From Rhodovulum kholense (lineage in GTDB: Bacteria > Pseudomonadota > Alphaproteobacteria > Rhodobacterales > Rhodobacteraceae): DNA of 64,000 nt. The stretch is from positions 1 through 64,000 of the forward strand of contig NZ_QAYC01000018.1 in NCBI RefSeq assembly GCF_003053725.1, in the 5' to 3' direction. The notes under the pieces are model-generated. The model saw only the letters and a program-made list of their open reading frames with translations. It had not been told where the DNA came from and ran no database searches. Positions 9,568 to 18,459 of this stretch are shown in pieces (position 1 is the stretch's first letter; every line of letters starts with the position of its first letter). The translations under genes were made by a program, and so were the position numbers.

Positions 9568-10539
9568 TCAGTTGCCCTCCAGCCGGACGCGCGGATCGAC
9601 GATGGAATACAGGATGTCGACGGCGAGGTTGATGAGGCTGAACATCACGACCGTGATCATCAGGTAGGCCAGGATCACCGGCCGGTCGAGCACGGCGATG
9701 GAATCGATGATCAGCTTGCCCATGCCGGGCCAGGCGAAGATCGTCTCGGTCACCACCGCGAAGGCGATCAGCGAGCCGAGTTCCAGCCCGATCACGGTGA
9801 TCAGCGGAATGAGCGTGTTCTTCAGCACATGGATGCGGACGATGCGCCCCTCGGGCAGACCCTTGGCGCGGGCGAAGCGCACGAAGTCGAGCTGCATCGT
9901 CTCGAGCACGCCCGCCCGGGTGATGCGGATCACCAGCGAGATCTTGAACAGCGCGAGGTTGAAGGCCGGCAGCGCGATATGCGCGAGCCCGTCGAGGGTG
10001 AACAGGCTCAGCGGCACGCCGAACACATCGACAGTGTCGCCGCGTCCCGACGAGGGCAGCCAGCCCAGCTGGACCGCGAAGACCATGATCATCACAAGCC
10101 CGATCCAGAAGGTCGGCAGCGAGAAGCCCAGGATCGAGAAGGCCATGATCGACTTCGCCAAAATGCCGTTCGGCCTGAGCCCGGCATAGACCCCCAGCGG
10201 CAGCCCAAGCGCCAGCGCCATGACCAGGGCCGCTGCCGCCAGCTCCAGCGTCGCGGGCATGCGCTGCAGGATCAGGTGCAGCGCGGGCTGGTTGTAGACG
10301 AAGGAATTGCCCAGATCGCCCGACAGCGCGTTCTTGAGGAAAATCCCGTATTGCACCCAGACCGGCTGATCGAGCCCGAAGGACCGGATCACCTCCAGCC
10401 GCTCGGCGGGGGTCGCCGTGGGGCTCAGCAGCACGTCGACCGGGTTGCCGACCATGTGCAGACCGCCGAAGACCAGCACCGACATGACGAACAGCGTCAC
10501 CAGCGTCTGCAGCAGTCGGCTGAAGAGATATCCGCTCAT
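9568..10539 (-). CDS. ABC transporter permease, DppB-like
   Basis: A 323-aa inner-membrane permease of the DppB/OppB subclass. It starts with 'MSGYLFSRLLQTLVTLFVMSVLVF' style hydrophobic sequence and has 'FSLPTFWIGLVMI' and the late 'AWPGMGKLIIDSI' motif, both typical of DppB. The ATG overlaps the stop of the upstream nucleoside hydrolase (ATGA), which implies translational coupling. Together with the DppC-like subunit it makes the transmembrane path of the importer. Confidence 0.92.
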   Translation of the reverse strand: MSGYLFSRLLQTLVTLFVMSVLVFGGLHMVGNPVDVLLSPTATPAERLEVIRSFGLDQPVWVQYGIFLKNALSGDLGNSFVYNQPALHLILQRMPATLELAAAALVMALALGLPLGVYAGLRPNGILAKSIMAFSILGFSLPTFWIGLVMIMVFAVQLGWLPSSGRGDTVDVFGVPLSLFTLDGLAHIALPAFNLALFKISLVIRITRAGVLETMQLDFVRFARAKGLPEGRIVRIHVLKNTLIPLITVIGLELGSLIAFAVVTETIFAWPGMGKLIIDSIAVLDRPVILAYLMITVVMFSLINLAVDILYSIVDPRVRLEGN

Positions 10540-11519
10540 TCCGCCTTCCCTTTCTGCGTCCCCGCGCCCGGCCCGCGATGTCCGGCCCGGCCCGACGCGG
10601 AGATCCTCTCGGATACCAGCGCGATATAGCCCGGCTCGTCCACCCCGGTCATGACCGCCGCGCGCGGCGACGGCGCGGCGAAATCGGCAAAGGTCTGACC
10701 GATCGTCGGACCGGTCAGCTGAACCTCGACCCGGGCCGGACGCCCGGTGAACAGCCCCGGCCGCAGCAGCCAGGCCACGGTCATCGCGTCGTGCAGCGGC
10801 CCGCCCAGACGGCCGTATCGGGCCGGGTCGCTGCGGTCGTATTCGGTCAAGAGGTTGGCCAGCGCCCGCCCCCCCTCGCAGCCGCTGGCGCGGAAGGCCG
10901 CGACATGGCTTTCGGTAAAAAGCGCCTTCGTGGTCACGTCCAGGGGGAACAGCACCAGCGGCACGCCCGAGCCGAAGACGATGGCGGCCGCATGGGGGTC
11001 GGCAAGCATGTTGAACTCGGCCCAGGGGCTGCGATGGCCCGGAGCGTGAAAGGTTCCCCCCATGCAGACGATCCGGCGAATGCCCCGCGCCACTTCCGGA
11101 TGCAGCCGCAGCGCCAGCGCGATATTGGTCAGCGGCCCGATGGCACAGATCGTCAGCGGGGACTGGGTCCGTGCCGCCGCGCGGGCCATGCGCACGATGA
11201 AGCGCACGGCATTCTCGGCCGCGGGCTCGACCCGGCCCATCCCGACCAGCTGCGCCGGAAAGGCGCCTATCTCGGCATATTTGCCGAAGATCTGATCGCG
11301 CAGAAGCGGTGCCCGCGCCCCGGCCATCACCGGCACATCCGGGCGCCTCGCCAGCCCGACGATCCGGCAGGCATTGGTCAGCGTCGCCGACAGCGTGACA
11401 TTCCCCGCAACCGTCGTGACCCCAAGAACATCGAGTTCGGGCGAGCCCAGCGCCATCAGGATCGCCGCCGCGTCATCGACGCCCGGATCGCAGTCGATGA
11501 TGATCCGGGTGGGGCTCAT
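10536..11519 (-). CDS. Nucleoside hydrolase (copy B)
   Basis: A 327-aa inosine/uridine-preferring nucleoside hydrolase family enzyme that splits the N-glycosidic bond of ribonucleosides into base and ribose. The N-terminal 'DCDPGVDDA' (Asp 9, 11, 15, 16) is the Ca2+/ribose-binding cluster. 'CAIGPLTNIALAL' and 'EFNMLADPHAA' are further family motifs. The start at 11519 overlaps the stop of copy A (ATGA); the frame runs further upstream but without family sequence. Substrate preference cannot be read from sequence. Confidence 0.92.
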   Translation of the reverse strand: MSPTRIIIDCDPGVDDAAAILMALGSPELDVLGVTTVAGNVTLSATLTNACRIVGLARRPDVPVMAGARAPLLRDQIFGKYAEIGAFPAQLVGMGRVEPAAENAVRFIVRMARAAARTQSPLTICAIGPLTNIALALRLHPEVARGIRRIVCMGGTFHAPGHRSPWAEFNMLADPHAAAIVFGSGVPLVLFPLDVTTKALFTESHVAAFRASGCEGGRALANLLTEYDRSDPARYGRLGGPLHDAMTVAWLLRPGLFTGRPARVEVQLTGPTIGQTFADFAAPSPRAAVMTGVDEPGYIALVSERISASGRAGHRGPGAGTQKGKAE

Positions 11520-12481
11520 GCGGCGCCACGCATCTCGTACTGTGTCAGAAGCCCGAGATAGAGATCGATGACGCCCTCGGCATCGACCTTGAGGACGATA
11601 TCGGCATTGGCGGGCGCGCCCGACTGGCCGTACCAGTCGGCCACGGTCTGGCCGAGGCAAAGCGGGCTTTCGGTTTCGACGAAGATCCGGGCGGGCCGCG
11701 TCTCGAACAGGTCGGGACGCAGCAGGAAGGCGGTGACTAGAGGGTCGTGCAGCGGCCCCCCGCGCGTGCCATAACGCTTCGGATCGTTGCGGTCCCAGGA
11801 CGCCATCAGCCCGGCCATCGCCGCCGAAATCCGTCCGCTGGCCCCCACGAACCGGGCCACATGTTCGGGGCGCAGGATCACCTGATGGGTGGCATCCAGC
11901 CCAAGCACGGTCATCGGCAGCCCGGCGGCAAACACGACCGCGGCCGCATGCGGATCGGCCAGCATGTTGAATTCGGAGGTCAGCGACCGGTTGCCGGGCG
12001 CATGGAACGCCCCGCCCATCATCACGACCCGCTCGATGCCTCCAGCGATGTCGGGCGCGATCCGAAGCGCCAGTGCCAGATTGGTCAGCGGCCCCAGACA
12101 GCACAGCGTGATCTTGGGCCCCTCCTCCCGCACCGCGCGGCCCAGATGATCGATCAGCGCCTCGACCGCGCCGGTCGGCTCGGGCCGCTTATGCGGCTCG
12201 GGAAGCCGCGCCGCGCCAAGCCCGGTCTCGCCATGGAAAAGCCCGTGGATCGGATCGCGGCAGAGCGGCCTTGCGGCGCCCGGATGCACCGGAATGTCCT
12301 TCCGGCCGCCCAGTTCGCAGATCTGCAGCGCATTGCGCAGCGTCCGGTCCAGCGGCTGGTTGCCGCAGACCGGCAGGATCGCCCGGATATCGAGCTCGGG
12401 CGCGACGAAGGCGCCCAAAAGCGCAATGCTGTCGTCGATTCCGGGATCGCAGTCGAAGATGACAGGAAGAGAAGCCGTCAT
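11516..12481 (-). CDS. Nucleoside hydrolase (copy A)
   Basis: A 321-aa nucleoside hydrolase, paralogous to its neighbour copy B: 'DCDPGIDDS' (Asp 10, 12, 16, 17), 'CCLGPLTNLALAL' and 'EFNMLADPHAA' recur at equivalent places. The two differ clearly after the first 60 residues, so they are not a recent duplication. The likely start is the ATG at 12481; an ATG five codons upstream (12496) is also possible, and neither has a strong Shine-Dalgarno sequence. Having two hydrolases in one operon suggests different base or sugar specificity. Confidence 0.9.
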   Translation of the reverse strand: MTASLPVIFDCDPGIDDSIALLGAFVAPELDIRAILPVCGNQPLDRTLRNALQICELGGRKDIPVHPGAARPLCRDPIHGLFHGETGLGAARLPEPHKRPEPTGAVEALIDHLGRAVREEGPKITLCCLGPLTNLALALRIAPDIAGGIERVVMMGGAFHAPGNRSLTSEFNMLADPHAAAVVFAAGLPMTVLGLDATHQVILRPEHVARFVGASGRISAAMAGLMASWDRNDPKRYGTRGGPLHDPLVTAFLLRPDLFETRPARIFVETESPLCLGQTVADWYGQSGAPANADIVLKVDAEGVIDLYLGLLTQYEMRGAA

Positions 12482-12522
12482 GGGAGTGCCGTCCATCGAA
12501 GAGGTGAACCCGGCGGGGCCGG

Positions 12523-13422
12523 TCACAGGGCGCCGATGGCGCCAAGCGCCTCGGCAAGTTCGTCGCGGGCCGTCGCGTCGAGCGGGACCTGCGGGGCGAC
12601 CGGGTCGCCCACGTCGAAGCCCTGCAACTCGAGCGCGGCCTTGATGCAGGCCGCCAGCGAATGGCGGGCGAAAAGCTCGTTGATGCGCCAGAGCGAACGC
12701 TGCACCTCCATCGCCCGCGCCCAGTCGCCCGCGCGGGCCGCGTCGTACAGCGCGATGCTCTGCTCGGGGACGATGCAGGCCGGACCCGCCATCCAGCCGA
12801 CGCCGCCGATCAGCATCACGCAGGCCGGGATATGGGCCGAAGCGGCGAAGACCTCGATCCGGTCGCCGCAGCGGTTCAGGATCGACAGAAGCCGCCCGGT
12901 ATTGGACGAGGCATCCTTGATGTAGCGGATGTTCGGCACCCGGCTCAGCCGGTCGATCACCGGCAGCGTAAGGTCCGAGCGCTGGAAGTTCGGATTGGTG
13001 TAAAGCACCACCGGCAGGCCCTCGGCGGCCTCGGCGATGGCGGTGAAATAGGCCTCGACGCCCGCCTCGCCGACCGGGAAATAGGCCTCGAGGATCGCGA
13101 GGATGCCGTCGGCCCCGGCGGCGACCATGGCGCGCGTCTGCGCCACCGCATCTGCCGTCGAGGTGGAGGCGACGCCCGGCACCACCGGCACCCGGCCCTT
13201 GGCGGCACGGATCGTGGCCGTCGCGACGGCAAGCCGCTGATCGTTCGAGAGATAGGCGAATTCGCCGGTGCTGCCGAGCGGCGCGAGCCCGTGAACCCCC
13301 GCCGCGATCAGCCGCTCGACAAGCGCGGCCAGAACGTCCTCCCGGACCCCGCCCGACGCGTCGAGCGGGGAGACCAGATAGGGAAAGACGCCGCGAAAGG
13401 CCGGGCCCGCATCCGCGCTCAT
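12523..13422 (-). CDS. DHDPS/NAL-family aldolase or lyase (copy 1)
   Basis: A 299-aa TIM-barrel enzyme of the dihydrodipicolinate synthase/N-acetylneuraminate lyase family, which forms a Schiff base with a 2-oxo acid. The expected catalytic residues are present: Lys169 in 'YIKDAS', Tyr141 in 'LYTNPNF', and Thr52 in 'GSTGEF'. The substrate is unlikely to be that of true DapA, because the gene lies in an uptake operon between the substrate-binding protein and two nucleoside hydrolases. Its start overlaps the stop of the substrate-binding protein (ATGA). A close paralogue is at 27853-28737. A role on a sugar acid or amino-sugar acid part of the imported compound is my inference. Confidence 0.88.
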   Translation of the reverse strand: MSADAGPAFRGVFPYLVSPLDASGGVREDVLAALVERLIAAGVHGLAPLGSTGEFAYLSNDQRLAVATATIRAAKGRVPVVPGVASTSTADAVAQTRAMVAAGADGILAILEAYFPVGEAGVEAYFTAIAEAAEGLPVVLYTNPNFQRSDLTLPVIDRLSRVPNIRYIKDASSNTGRLLSILNRCGDRIEVFAASAHIPACVMLIGGVGWMAGPACIVPEQSIALYDAARAGDWARAMEVQRSLWRINELFARHSLAACIKAALELQGFDVGDPVAPQVPLDATARDELAEALGAIGAL

Positions 13423-14969
13423 TCCGGGCGGACCTCATAGGCCAGCGTGTAGCCGTCGGACCGGCCCGGATAGTCGATCCCGTCCTCGAGCGCCCAGGTA
13501 TTGGCGAGGTAAAAGACCGGGATCACGCCAAGGTCGGTCATCGCGATGCGGGTGGCCTTTTGCAGCAGCTCGCGGCGGGTCGCATCGTCGAGGGTCTGGC
13601 GCGCCTGCTGCAGGGTCGCGTCGAACTCGGGGTTGGAATAGCGGCCGCGGTTGCCGCGCCCGGCGCTGTCGCCATAGGTTTCCAAAAGCGGCCCCAGCAC
13701 GCCCGAGGCCTCGCCGGTCTCGACCGCGGCCCCACCCATGATGAAGCTGAATTCGAGGTTCGAGGCGCGCGAGAAATAGACGCTGGCGGGAAGGGTCTCG
13801 ACCGAGGTGTCGATGCCGATCCGGCTGAAGAACTGGCCGATGGCCTGGGCCACGCGGCTGTCATTGGGATAGCGGTCGTTCGAGGCGTGGAAGGTCAGCT
13901 TGAAGCCGTCGGGATAGCCCGCCTCGGCCAGCAGTTCCTTGGCCTTCGCCGGATCGTAGGGATCGACCCCGATCGACGGATCGTAGCCGAAATAGCCTTC
14001 GGGCACGAGCTGGCCCGCGGGCACGCCCTGACCGTCCATGATCCGGTCGACGATGGCCTCGCGGTTCAGCGACAGCGACAGCGCGCGGCGGACCCGTTCG
14101 TCGCGCAGCGGGTTCTTGCCGTCAGGCCCGGTGGCGAAGGGCGACACCTCGCGGCCCTGATCCATGTGCAGATACATCACCCGGTTGCCCGCAACCGAGA
14201 CCACCTTGAGATCGCCGGAAGATTTCAGGCGGCGGGTATCGGCGGTCGGGATGCTCTCGATCATGTCGACATCGCCCGACAGCATCGCCGCAACCCGGGC
14301 GCTGTTGTTCTTGAAGATCTTGAAGGTCACGTCTTCCCAGGCGGCGGGACCGGCCCAGTACGCGTCGTTGCGGGCGACCTTGACCTCGCTGTCCGGCACC
14401 CAGGACACGAACCTGAACGGCCCGGTGCCGATCACACCCTTGCCCGCGTTCATCTCTTCGGTCGTGACCCCGGCATCCTCGGCGGGCAGGATCGCGATCC
14501 GGCTGAGATCGTTCGGCAAAAGCGGCGTCGGCTCGGCGGTGGTGATCCGCACGGTCAGCGGATCGACCGCCTCGACCGAGGTGATCGCCTTGACATAGGG
14601 CATGAAGGAACTGGGGCTGTTCTTCGAGGCCAGCGGAACCCGGTTGAGGCTGGCCACCACATCCTCGGCGGTGAAGTCGCTGCCGTCGTGGAAAGTGACG
14701 CCTTCACGCAGTTTGAATTCCCAGGTGGTGTCGTCGATCACGCTCCAGGAGACGGCCAGCGCCGGCTGGATCTGCTGCTTGTCGTCCTGGTTGACCAGCC
14801 CGTCGAAGATGTTGCGCGCCATCGCGCTGTTCGGGCCGACGACATAGAATTGCGGGTCCATCGAGGTGGTCGAGGCCGCCAGACCGATGGTCAGCGCCTG
14901 CGCCGACACGAGGCTGGGCGCAAGGGCGGCGAAGGCCGCGAGGATGGCCGCAGAGGCAACGTGTTTCAT
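13419..14969 (-). CDS. ABC transporter periplasmic substrate-binding protein (peptide/nickel family 5)
   Basis: This 516-aa exported solute-binding protein is of the SBP_bac_5 (DppA/OppA) type. It has a signal peptide (KH start, hydrophobic core, 'SLVSAQA' cleavage region near residue 22). '[23 protein letters not shown]' spans the family signature. Cluster-5 proteins bind peptides, but also nickel, glutathione or sugars. It is the first gene of the operon, so it should capture the cargo in the periplasm. The ATG at 14969 is preceded by GGAGG about 8 bases upstream; the 24 codons further upstream are rejected as they lack signal-peptide character. Confidence 0.92.
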   Translation of the reverse strand: MKHVASAAILAAFAALAPSLVSAQALTIGLAASTTSMDPQFYVVGPNSAMARNIFDGLVNQDDKQQIQPALAVSWSVIDDTTWEFKLREGVTFHDGSDFTAEDVVASLNRVPLASKNSPSSFMPYVKAITSVEAVDPLTVRITTAEPTPLLPNDLSRIAILPAEDAGVTTEEMNAGKGVIGTGPFRFVSWVPDSEVKVARNDAYWAGPAAWEDVTFKIFKNNSARVAAMLSGDVDMIESIPTADTRRLKSSGDLKVVSVAGNRVMYLHMDQGREVSPFATGPDGKNPLRDERVRRALSLSLNREAIVDRIMDGQGVPAGQLVPEGYFGYDPSIGVDPYDPAKAKELLAEAGYPDGFKLTFHASNDRYPNDSRVAQAIGQFFSRIGIDTSVETLPASVYFSRASNLEFSFIMGGAAVETGEASGVLGPLLETYGDSAGRGNRGRYSNPEFDATLQQARQTLDDATRRELLQKATRIAMTDLGVIPVFYLANTWALEDGIDYPGRSDGYTLAYEVRPE

Positions 14970-15120
14970 CCGGATAGTCCTCCGTATCACAGGGGCGCGG
15001 CTCACAAGGGCGACCCGTGTCTTCCGCGCAGGGCCGATCAAAAATTAGCCATTTCGGGAATCGGCATGAAATTGTATTTAGTGTCTGCATCATGCGTGAA
15101 TGTTATACAGGAATAAGATC
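14970..15120. promoter_or_regulatory. Divergent promoter region, ABC operon / LysR gene
   Basis: The 151 bases between the two divergent starts include a marked AT-rich block at about 15040-15118 (AAAAATTAG, AAATTGTATTTAG, GTTATACAG), unlike the surrounding GC-rich DNA. LysR regulators usually bind such shared regions and control the divergent operon. I see only an imperfect dyad (GTATTTA...GTTATAC), so no exact operator is claimed. Confidence 0.55.
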
Positions 15121-16011
15121 ATGCGGTTGCGCCACCGGCAGATCGAGGCGTTTCGAAGCGTGATGATGACCGGCGGCATCACCTCGGCCGCTGCCGCCAT
15201 GCATGTCACCCAGCCCGCGGTGAGTCGTCTGATCCGCGACCTCGAGGACACCATCGGGCTGTCGCTGTTTCAGCGGCGCGGCGCCCGGCTCGATCCGACG
15301 CCCGAGGCGACGCTGCTTTATCGCGAGGTCGAACGGCTTTATCTCGGGCTCGACCAGATCGCCCAGGCCGCCGAGGACATCCGCGATCACAAGAACGTCG
15401 TGATCCGGATCGGCACCGTCACCTCCCTGGTGCGCCCCTATCTGCAACGCGCCATCCGAGAGGTGATCGGCGACCGCCGCGACGTGCCGCTGGTGATCGA
15501 TGTCGAAAACAGCCGCCACATCTGGGACATGGTCGAGAATGCGCAATACGACATCGGCTTCGTCTATCGCCGCCAGCGCATGGATGCCCGCGCCCAGCGC
15601 CTGCGCCAGATGACGGCGGTCGCGGCAGTGCCGCCCGGCCATCCGCTGGCCGGACGCGCGGTCTGTACCCCCGACGATCTCGCGGGCGAGAGGCTGCTGA
15701 TCCCGGGACGGAACTCGCCGGTCCGGCTCGCGCTCGACACCGCGCTGGCGCAGGCCACCGCCGCGCCGGCAAGCCTCGTCGAAAGCTCGATGCTGAACTG
15801 CTGCCATTTCGCGGCTGACGGGATGGGGATCGCGATCGTCGACGAAATCTCGATCCGCGCGGCCGGAGTCGCCCTGGTCGGCATTCCTTTCCTGCCGGGA
15901 ATCGGCGTCGGCTATTACGCGATCCGTCCGCCCGGGGCGCATCGCATCGCCATTCTCGACGCCATCGTGCAGCATGTGCAGGGCCAGCTGGCCGCGCCCG
16001 CAGAAGACTGA
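15121..16011 (+). CDS. LysR-family transcriptional regulator
   Basis: A 296-aa LysR-type regulator. The winged helix-turn-helix is at residues 1-60 ('QIEAFRSVMMTGGITSAAAAMHVTQPAVSRLIRDLE'-type sequence), followed by a periplasmic-binding-like effector domain. The ATG at 15121 has AGGAA 8-12 bases upstream; upstream in-frame codons lack family sequence. It is transcribed away from the ABC/nucleoside hydrolase operon, so it most likely controls that operon. The effector may be the imported compound or a catabolite. That link is inference from the divergent arrangement. Confidence 0.9.
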   Translation: MRLRHRQIEAFRSVMMTGGITSAAAAMHVTQPAVSRLIRDLEDTIGLSLFQRRGARLDPTPEATLLYREVERLYLGLDQIAQAAEDIRDHKNVVIRIGTVTSLVRPYLQRAIREVIGDRRDVPLVIDVENSRHIWDMVENAQYDIGFVYRRQRMDARAQRLRQMTAVAAVPPGHPLAGRAVCTPDDLAGERLLIPGRNSPVRLALDTALAQATAAPASLVESSMLNCCHFAADGMGIAIVDEISIRAAGVALVGIPFLPGIGVGYYAIRPPGAHRIAILDAIVQHVQGQLAAPAED

Positions 16012-16173
16012 GGACGCAGACCGAGGGCGCGAACCGTCCCCGGGGCGCTGGGTCGCGCGAAACCGGTTCCCACCGCCTTCCGACATCTCTAGGCTGCAAG
16101 CACATGATTTGCGTCAAGGATCGCGGGCCGAAGCGCTGCGATGCTCGGCGTCAGGCGGGGAGGTGCCGAAGCG

Positions 16174-16581
16174 ATGTATGCCAATATTCTTGTTCCCGTG
16201 GCAGTGGACCATGCGCCCGATCTGGCCGATGTGCTGGAGATCGCGCGGCGGCTGCGTGCCGCGGACGGGACGATCACGGTCTTGACCGTGGCCGAGGCGA
16301 TCCCGCCCTACATGGCGCAATATCTTCCCGAAGGGCAGGAAGCAGAGACCCGCGCGACGATCAGAGCGGAACTGACCGGCGCGCTGGCGGGTGTCGGCGA
16401 TGTCGAGATCCGGGTGGTGACCGGCCATGCCGGGATGACCATCGTCGACTATGCCGAACGCCATGGCGTCGACTGCATCGTCATGCATTCGCATCGGCCC
16501 GAACTGAAGGACTATTTCCTCGGCTCGACCGCCGCCCGCGTGGTGCGCCACGCCCCTTGCGCCGTTCACGTCGTGCGCTGA
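16174..16581 (+). CDS. Universal stress protein (UspA) domain protein
   Basis: A 135-aa single-domain UspA-fold protein, cytoplasmic. It begins 'MYANILVPVAVDHAP' and ends 'APCAVHVVR', both typical of the family. The region 'MHSHRPELKDYFLGSTAARVV' keeps the GS[ST] end of the nucleotide-binding motif but lacks the usual GxxG part, so ATP binding is uncertain. The ATG at 16174 was chosen over the upstream one at 16141 because GGGGAGG precedes it by 10 bases. It is followed after 35 bases by a small monooxygenase-like gene, probably co-transcribed. Confidence 0.87.
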   Translation: MYANILVPVAVDHAPDLADVLEIARRLRAADGTITVLTVAEAIPPYMAQYLPEGQEAETRATIRAELTGALAGVGDVEIRVVTGHAGMTIVDYAERHGVDCIVMHSHRPELKDYFLGSTAARVVRHAPCAVHVVR

Positions 16582-16616
16582 GCACCAACCCGACCCAGGA
16601 CAGATCGGAGACCACC

Positions 16617-16937
16617 ATGCCCCAGATCACCCCCCAGGCAGACCTGCAGACCATCATCACCACCTTCGAGGTGACGCCCGGCACCTGCCAGGACCTGCTG
16701 GACGAGTTGCAGACGGCGCTGGCCGAGTTCATCTCGAAGCAACCCGGCTTCATCGGCGCGGCGCTGCATGTGAACGACGCCCAGACCCGGATCGCAAACT
16801 ATTCGCAATGGCGGCGGCGCGAGGATTTCCAGGCGATGCTGCGCAGCGACGAGATGCGGGTGCGCACCCGGCGCTTTGCCGACCTGTGCAAGAGCTTCGA
16901 GCCGGTGATGTACGAGGTCGCCGCCAGCTTCGACTGA
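16617..16937 (+). CDS. Antibiotic biosynthesis monooxygenase (ABM)-like protein
   Basis: A 106-aa protein that fits the small dimeric alpha/beta barrel (ABM/DABB) superfamily, from its size, the pattern 'ISKQPGFIGAALHVN' and 'YSQWRRREDFQAMLRSDEM', and the closing beta-strand. Members include quinol monooxygenases and haem-degrading enzymes, but many have no known reaction. GATCGGAG lies upstream of the ATG at 16617. It probably forms a two-gene unit with the UspA protein. Whether it has enzymatic activity is not clear. Confidence 0.7.
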   Translation: MPQITPQADLQTIITTFEVTPGTCQDLLDELQTALAEFISKQPGFIGAALHVNDAQTRIANYSQWRRREDFQAMLRSDEMRVRTRRFADLCKSFEPVMYEVAASFD

Positions 16938-17039
16938 CGCGGCGGCGTCACTGGGCGGTCAACCTTTCGCTAACGCCTTGGAGCCAAGCCTGAGGCCGGA
17001 AGCGCGCATCAACGAATGAGGCAAAAGGGGGATGTTGCC

Positions 17040-17432
17040 ATGACACCCGTCCTTCCCGCCGCTGCGGCGGCTCTGGCGCTGTGCCTGTCATCGGGCGCGG
17101 CCAAGGCTGATGATCTTCTGGAAGAATACGTGGCCACTATCGGCCCTCAGGATCTCTACAATTCCAAGGGGGCGCGGCTGACCGCGCCCTGGCAGGTGCT
17201 GCGTCAGGACCGCGCCAATTTCCACCGCTTCGGGCGGCGCGACCCCGGCGACCGGGGCGACCGCTTCTTCGCCAGCGCCGAGAACCGCGGTGCCATGGAA
17301 CAGATGGTGATGCGCGGCAGCATCGACCCGGCCGCCGCGCGCGACCTGATGGCCGGAGACGCCACCGTGGTGGTCCGGATCTGGGGTCAGAACGGGCGCG
17401 GCGACCGCGTCACGGTCGGCGTGTCGCGCTGA
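17040..17432 (+). CDS. Small exported protein of unknown function
   Basis: A 130-aa protein with a clear signal peptide (residues 1-24, ending 'SGAAKA'). The mature part starts 'DDLLEEYVATIGPQDLYNSKGARL' and has a basic centre ('RFGRRDPGDRGDRFF'), resembling hypothetical secreted proteins of Rhodobacteraceae. No catalytic motif is recognised. The ATG at 17040 has AGGGGGAT about 6 bases upstream. Its 3' end overlaps the convergent YdcF gene by 23 bases. Confidence 0.72.
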   Translation: MTPVLPAAAAALALCLSSGAAKADDLLEEYVATIGPQDLYNSKGARLTAPWQVLRQDRANFHRFGRRDPGDRGDRFFASAENRGAMEQMVMRGSIDPAAARDLMAGDATVVVRIWGQNGRGDRVTVGVSR

Positions 17433-17880
17433 GCGCCAGCGCCTTGGCAACCGCCGCTGCCTCGCGCAGCAATCGCATGGCGTGACGGCCGGGTGGCCCC
17501 GCCGGGCGCGCGGGGCTGTCGGCATCGGCCTCGATCCCGGCCCGCCGCGCCAGAAACAGCGCCCGGGGCGCGTGATAGCCATCGGTGACCAGCGTCACCC
17601 GCGCGATGCCCCGCGCCGCGAGGATCGGGCGGCAGAAAGCCAGGTTCTCGGCGGTGCTCCGCGCCCGGGTCTCGCAGATCAGCCGGTCGGGCGGCACGCC
17701 CGCAGCCCGGCAGATCGCCACGATCGCCTCGGCCTCGCCGCCCGCGCCCGAGGCCAGGATCAACGCCTCGGGGGCCGCGCGCCACAGGGCCGCCGCATGC
17801 TCGGCCCGGCGGATCAGCGCCGGACCCGGCTGGCCGGGCGCCCGCATCGCCGCCCCGAGAACGAGAAAGGCTCTGGTCAT
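17410..17880 (-). CDS. YdcF/DUF218 family protein
   Basis: A 156-aa protein of the DUF218 (YdcF/ElyC) family. It has 'MTRAFLVLGAAMRAPGQP', 'LILASGAGGEAEA', 'ICETRARSTAENL' and 'VTLVTDGYHAPRALFLARRAG', the family's ordered motifs. Members such as ElyC/SanA affect cell-wall and envelope integrity in enterobacteria, and YdcF binds S-adenosylmethionine. This short version has no N-terminal membrane anchor. The start at 17880 is where family sequence begins. Confidence 0.75.
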   Translation of the reverse strand: MTRAFLVLGAAMRAPGQPGPALIRRAEHAAALWRAAPEALILASGAGGEAEAIVAICRAAGVPPDRLICETRARSTAENLAFCRPILAARGIARVTLVTDGYHAPRALFLARRAGIEADADSPARPAGPPGRHAMRLLREAAAVAKALALSATRRP

Positions 17881-17982
17881 GCCCCGAACCTGCCGCGCCC
17901 GGGCGGCGCCGTCAATTCGCGCGCCGGTCCCGGGCCGGGCCAGACGGCTTGCGGCCCCGGCGCGCCGGGCTATTTGCCGACC

Positions 17983-18456
17983 ATGGTCCTGCTGCCCGAA
18001 GATGTCCGCGCCTATCCCCGTCCGCCCGCGCTCGAACCCGTTGGCGAGACGCTTGAGGTCGTCTTTGGCGGCGCGCTTGTCGCGCGGACCCGGCGCGGTC
18101 TGCGCGTGCTCGAAACCCACCACGCCCCGACCTATTACTTTCCGCCCGAGGACGTGGCGCCCGGGGTGCTGCGGCCGGGCGCGGGGCGAAGCTTTTGCGA
18201 ATGGAAGGGCCGGGCGGCCTATTTCGACCTGACCGCGGGCGGGCGCACCGCGCCGGGCGCGGGCTGGAGCTATCCGGACCCGACCCCCGCCTTCGCGGCG
18301 CTGAGGGACCATGTCGCCTTCTATGCCGGGAAGGTCGAGGCCTGCCGCGTCGGCGGCGTCGCCGCGACACCGCAGCCGGGCGGGTTCTATGGCGGCTGGG
18401 TCACGCCCAACCTTTTGGGCATCGTCAAGGGCGGCCCCGGCACCGAGGGCTGGTAG
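17983..18456 (+). CDS. DUF427 domain protein
   Basis: A 157-aa protein of the DUF427 family, with 'VFGGALVARTRRGLRVLETHHAPTYYFP' (about residues 27-55), 'SFCEWKGRAAYFDL', 'WSYPDPTPAF' and the final 'GGFYGGWVTPNLLGIVKG'. The family is widespread in aerobic bacteria and fungi with no firm biochemical role. The ATG at 17983 is taken as start, but the frame is open further upstream and no clear Shine-Dalgarno sequence settles it. The stop lies 3 bases before the convergent ParA-like gene. Confidence 0.8.
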   Translation: MVLLPEDVRAYPRPPALEPVGETLEVVFGGALVARTRRGLRVLETHHAPTYYFPPEDVAPGVLRPGAGRSFCEWKGRAAYFDLTAGGRTAPGAGWSYPDPTPAFAALRDHVAFYAGKVEACRVGGVAATPQPGGFYGGWVTPNLLGIVKGGPGTEGW

Positions 18457-18459
18457 GGT

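Noticed and set aside
16951..16974. Possible second CtrA site (TCAA-N7-CTAA) upstream of the exported protein at 17040
   Set aside because: It differs from TTAA-N7-TTAA at two positions, including core bases, so it is not distinguishable from chance.
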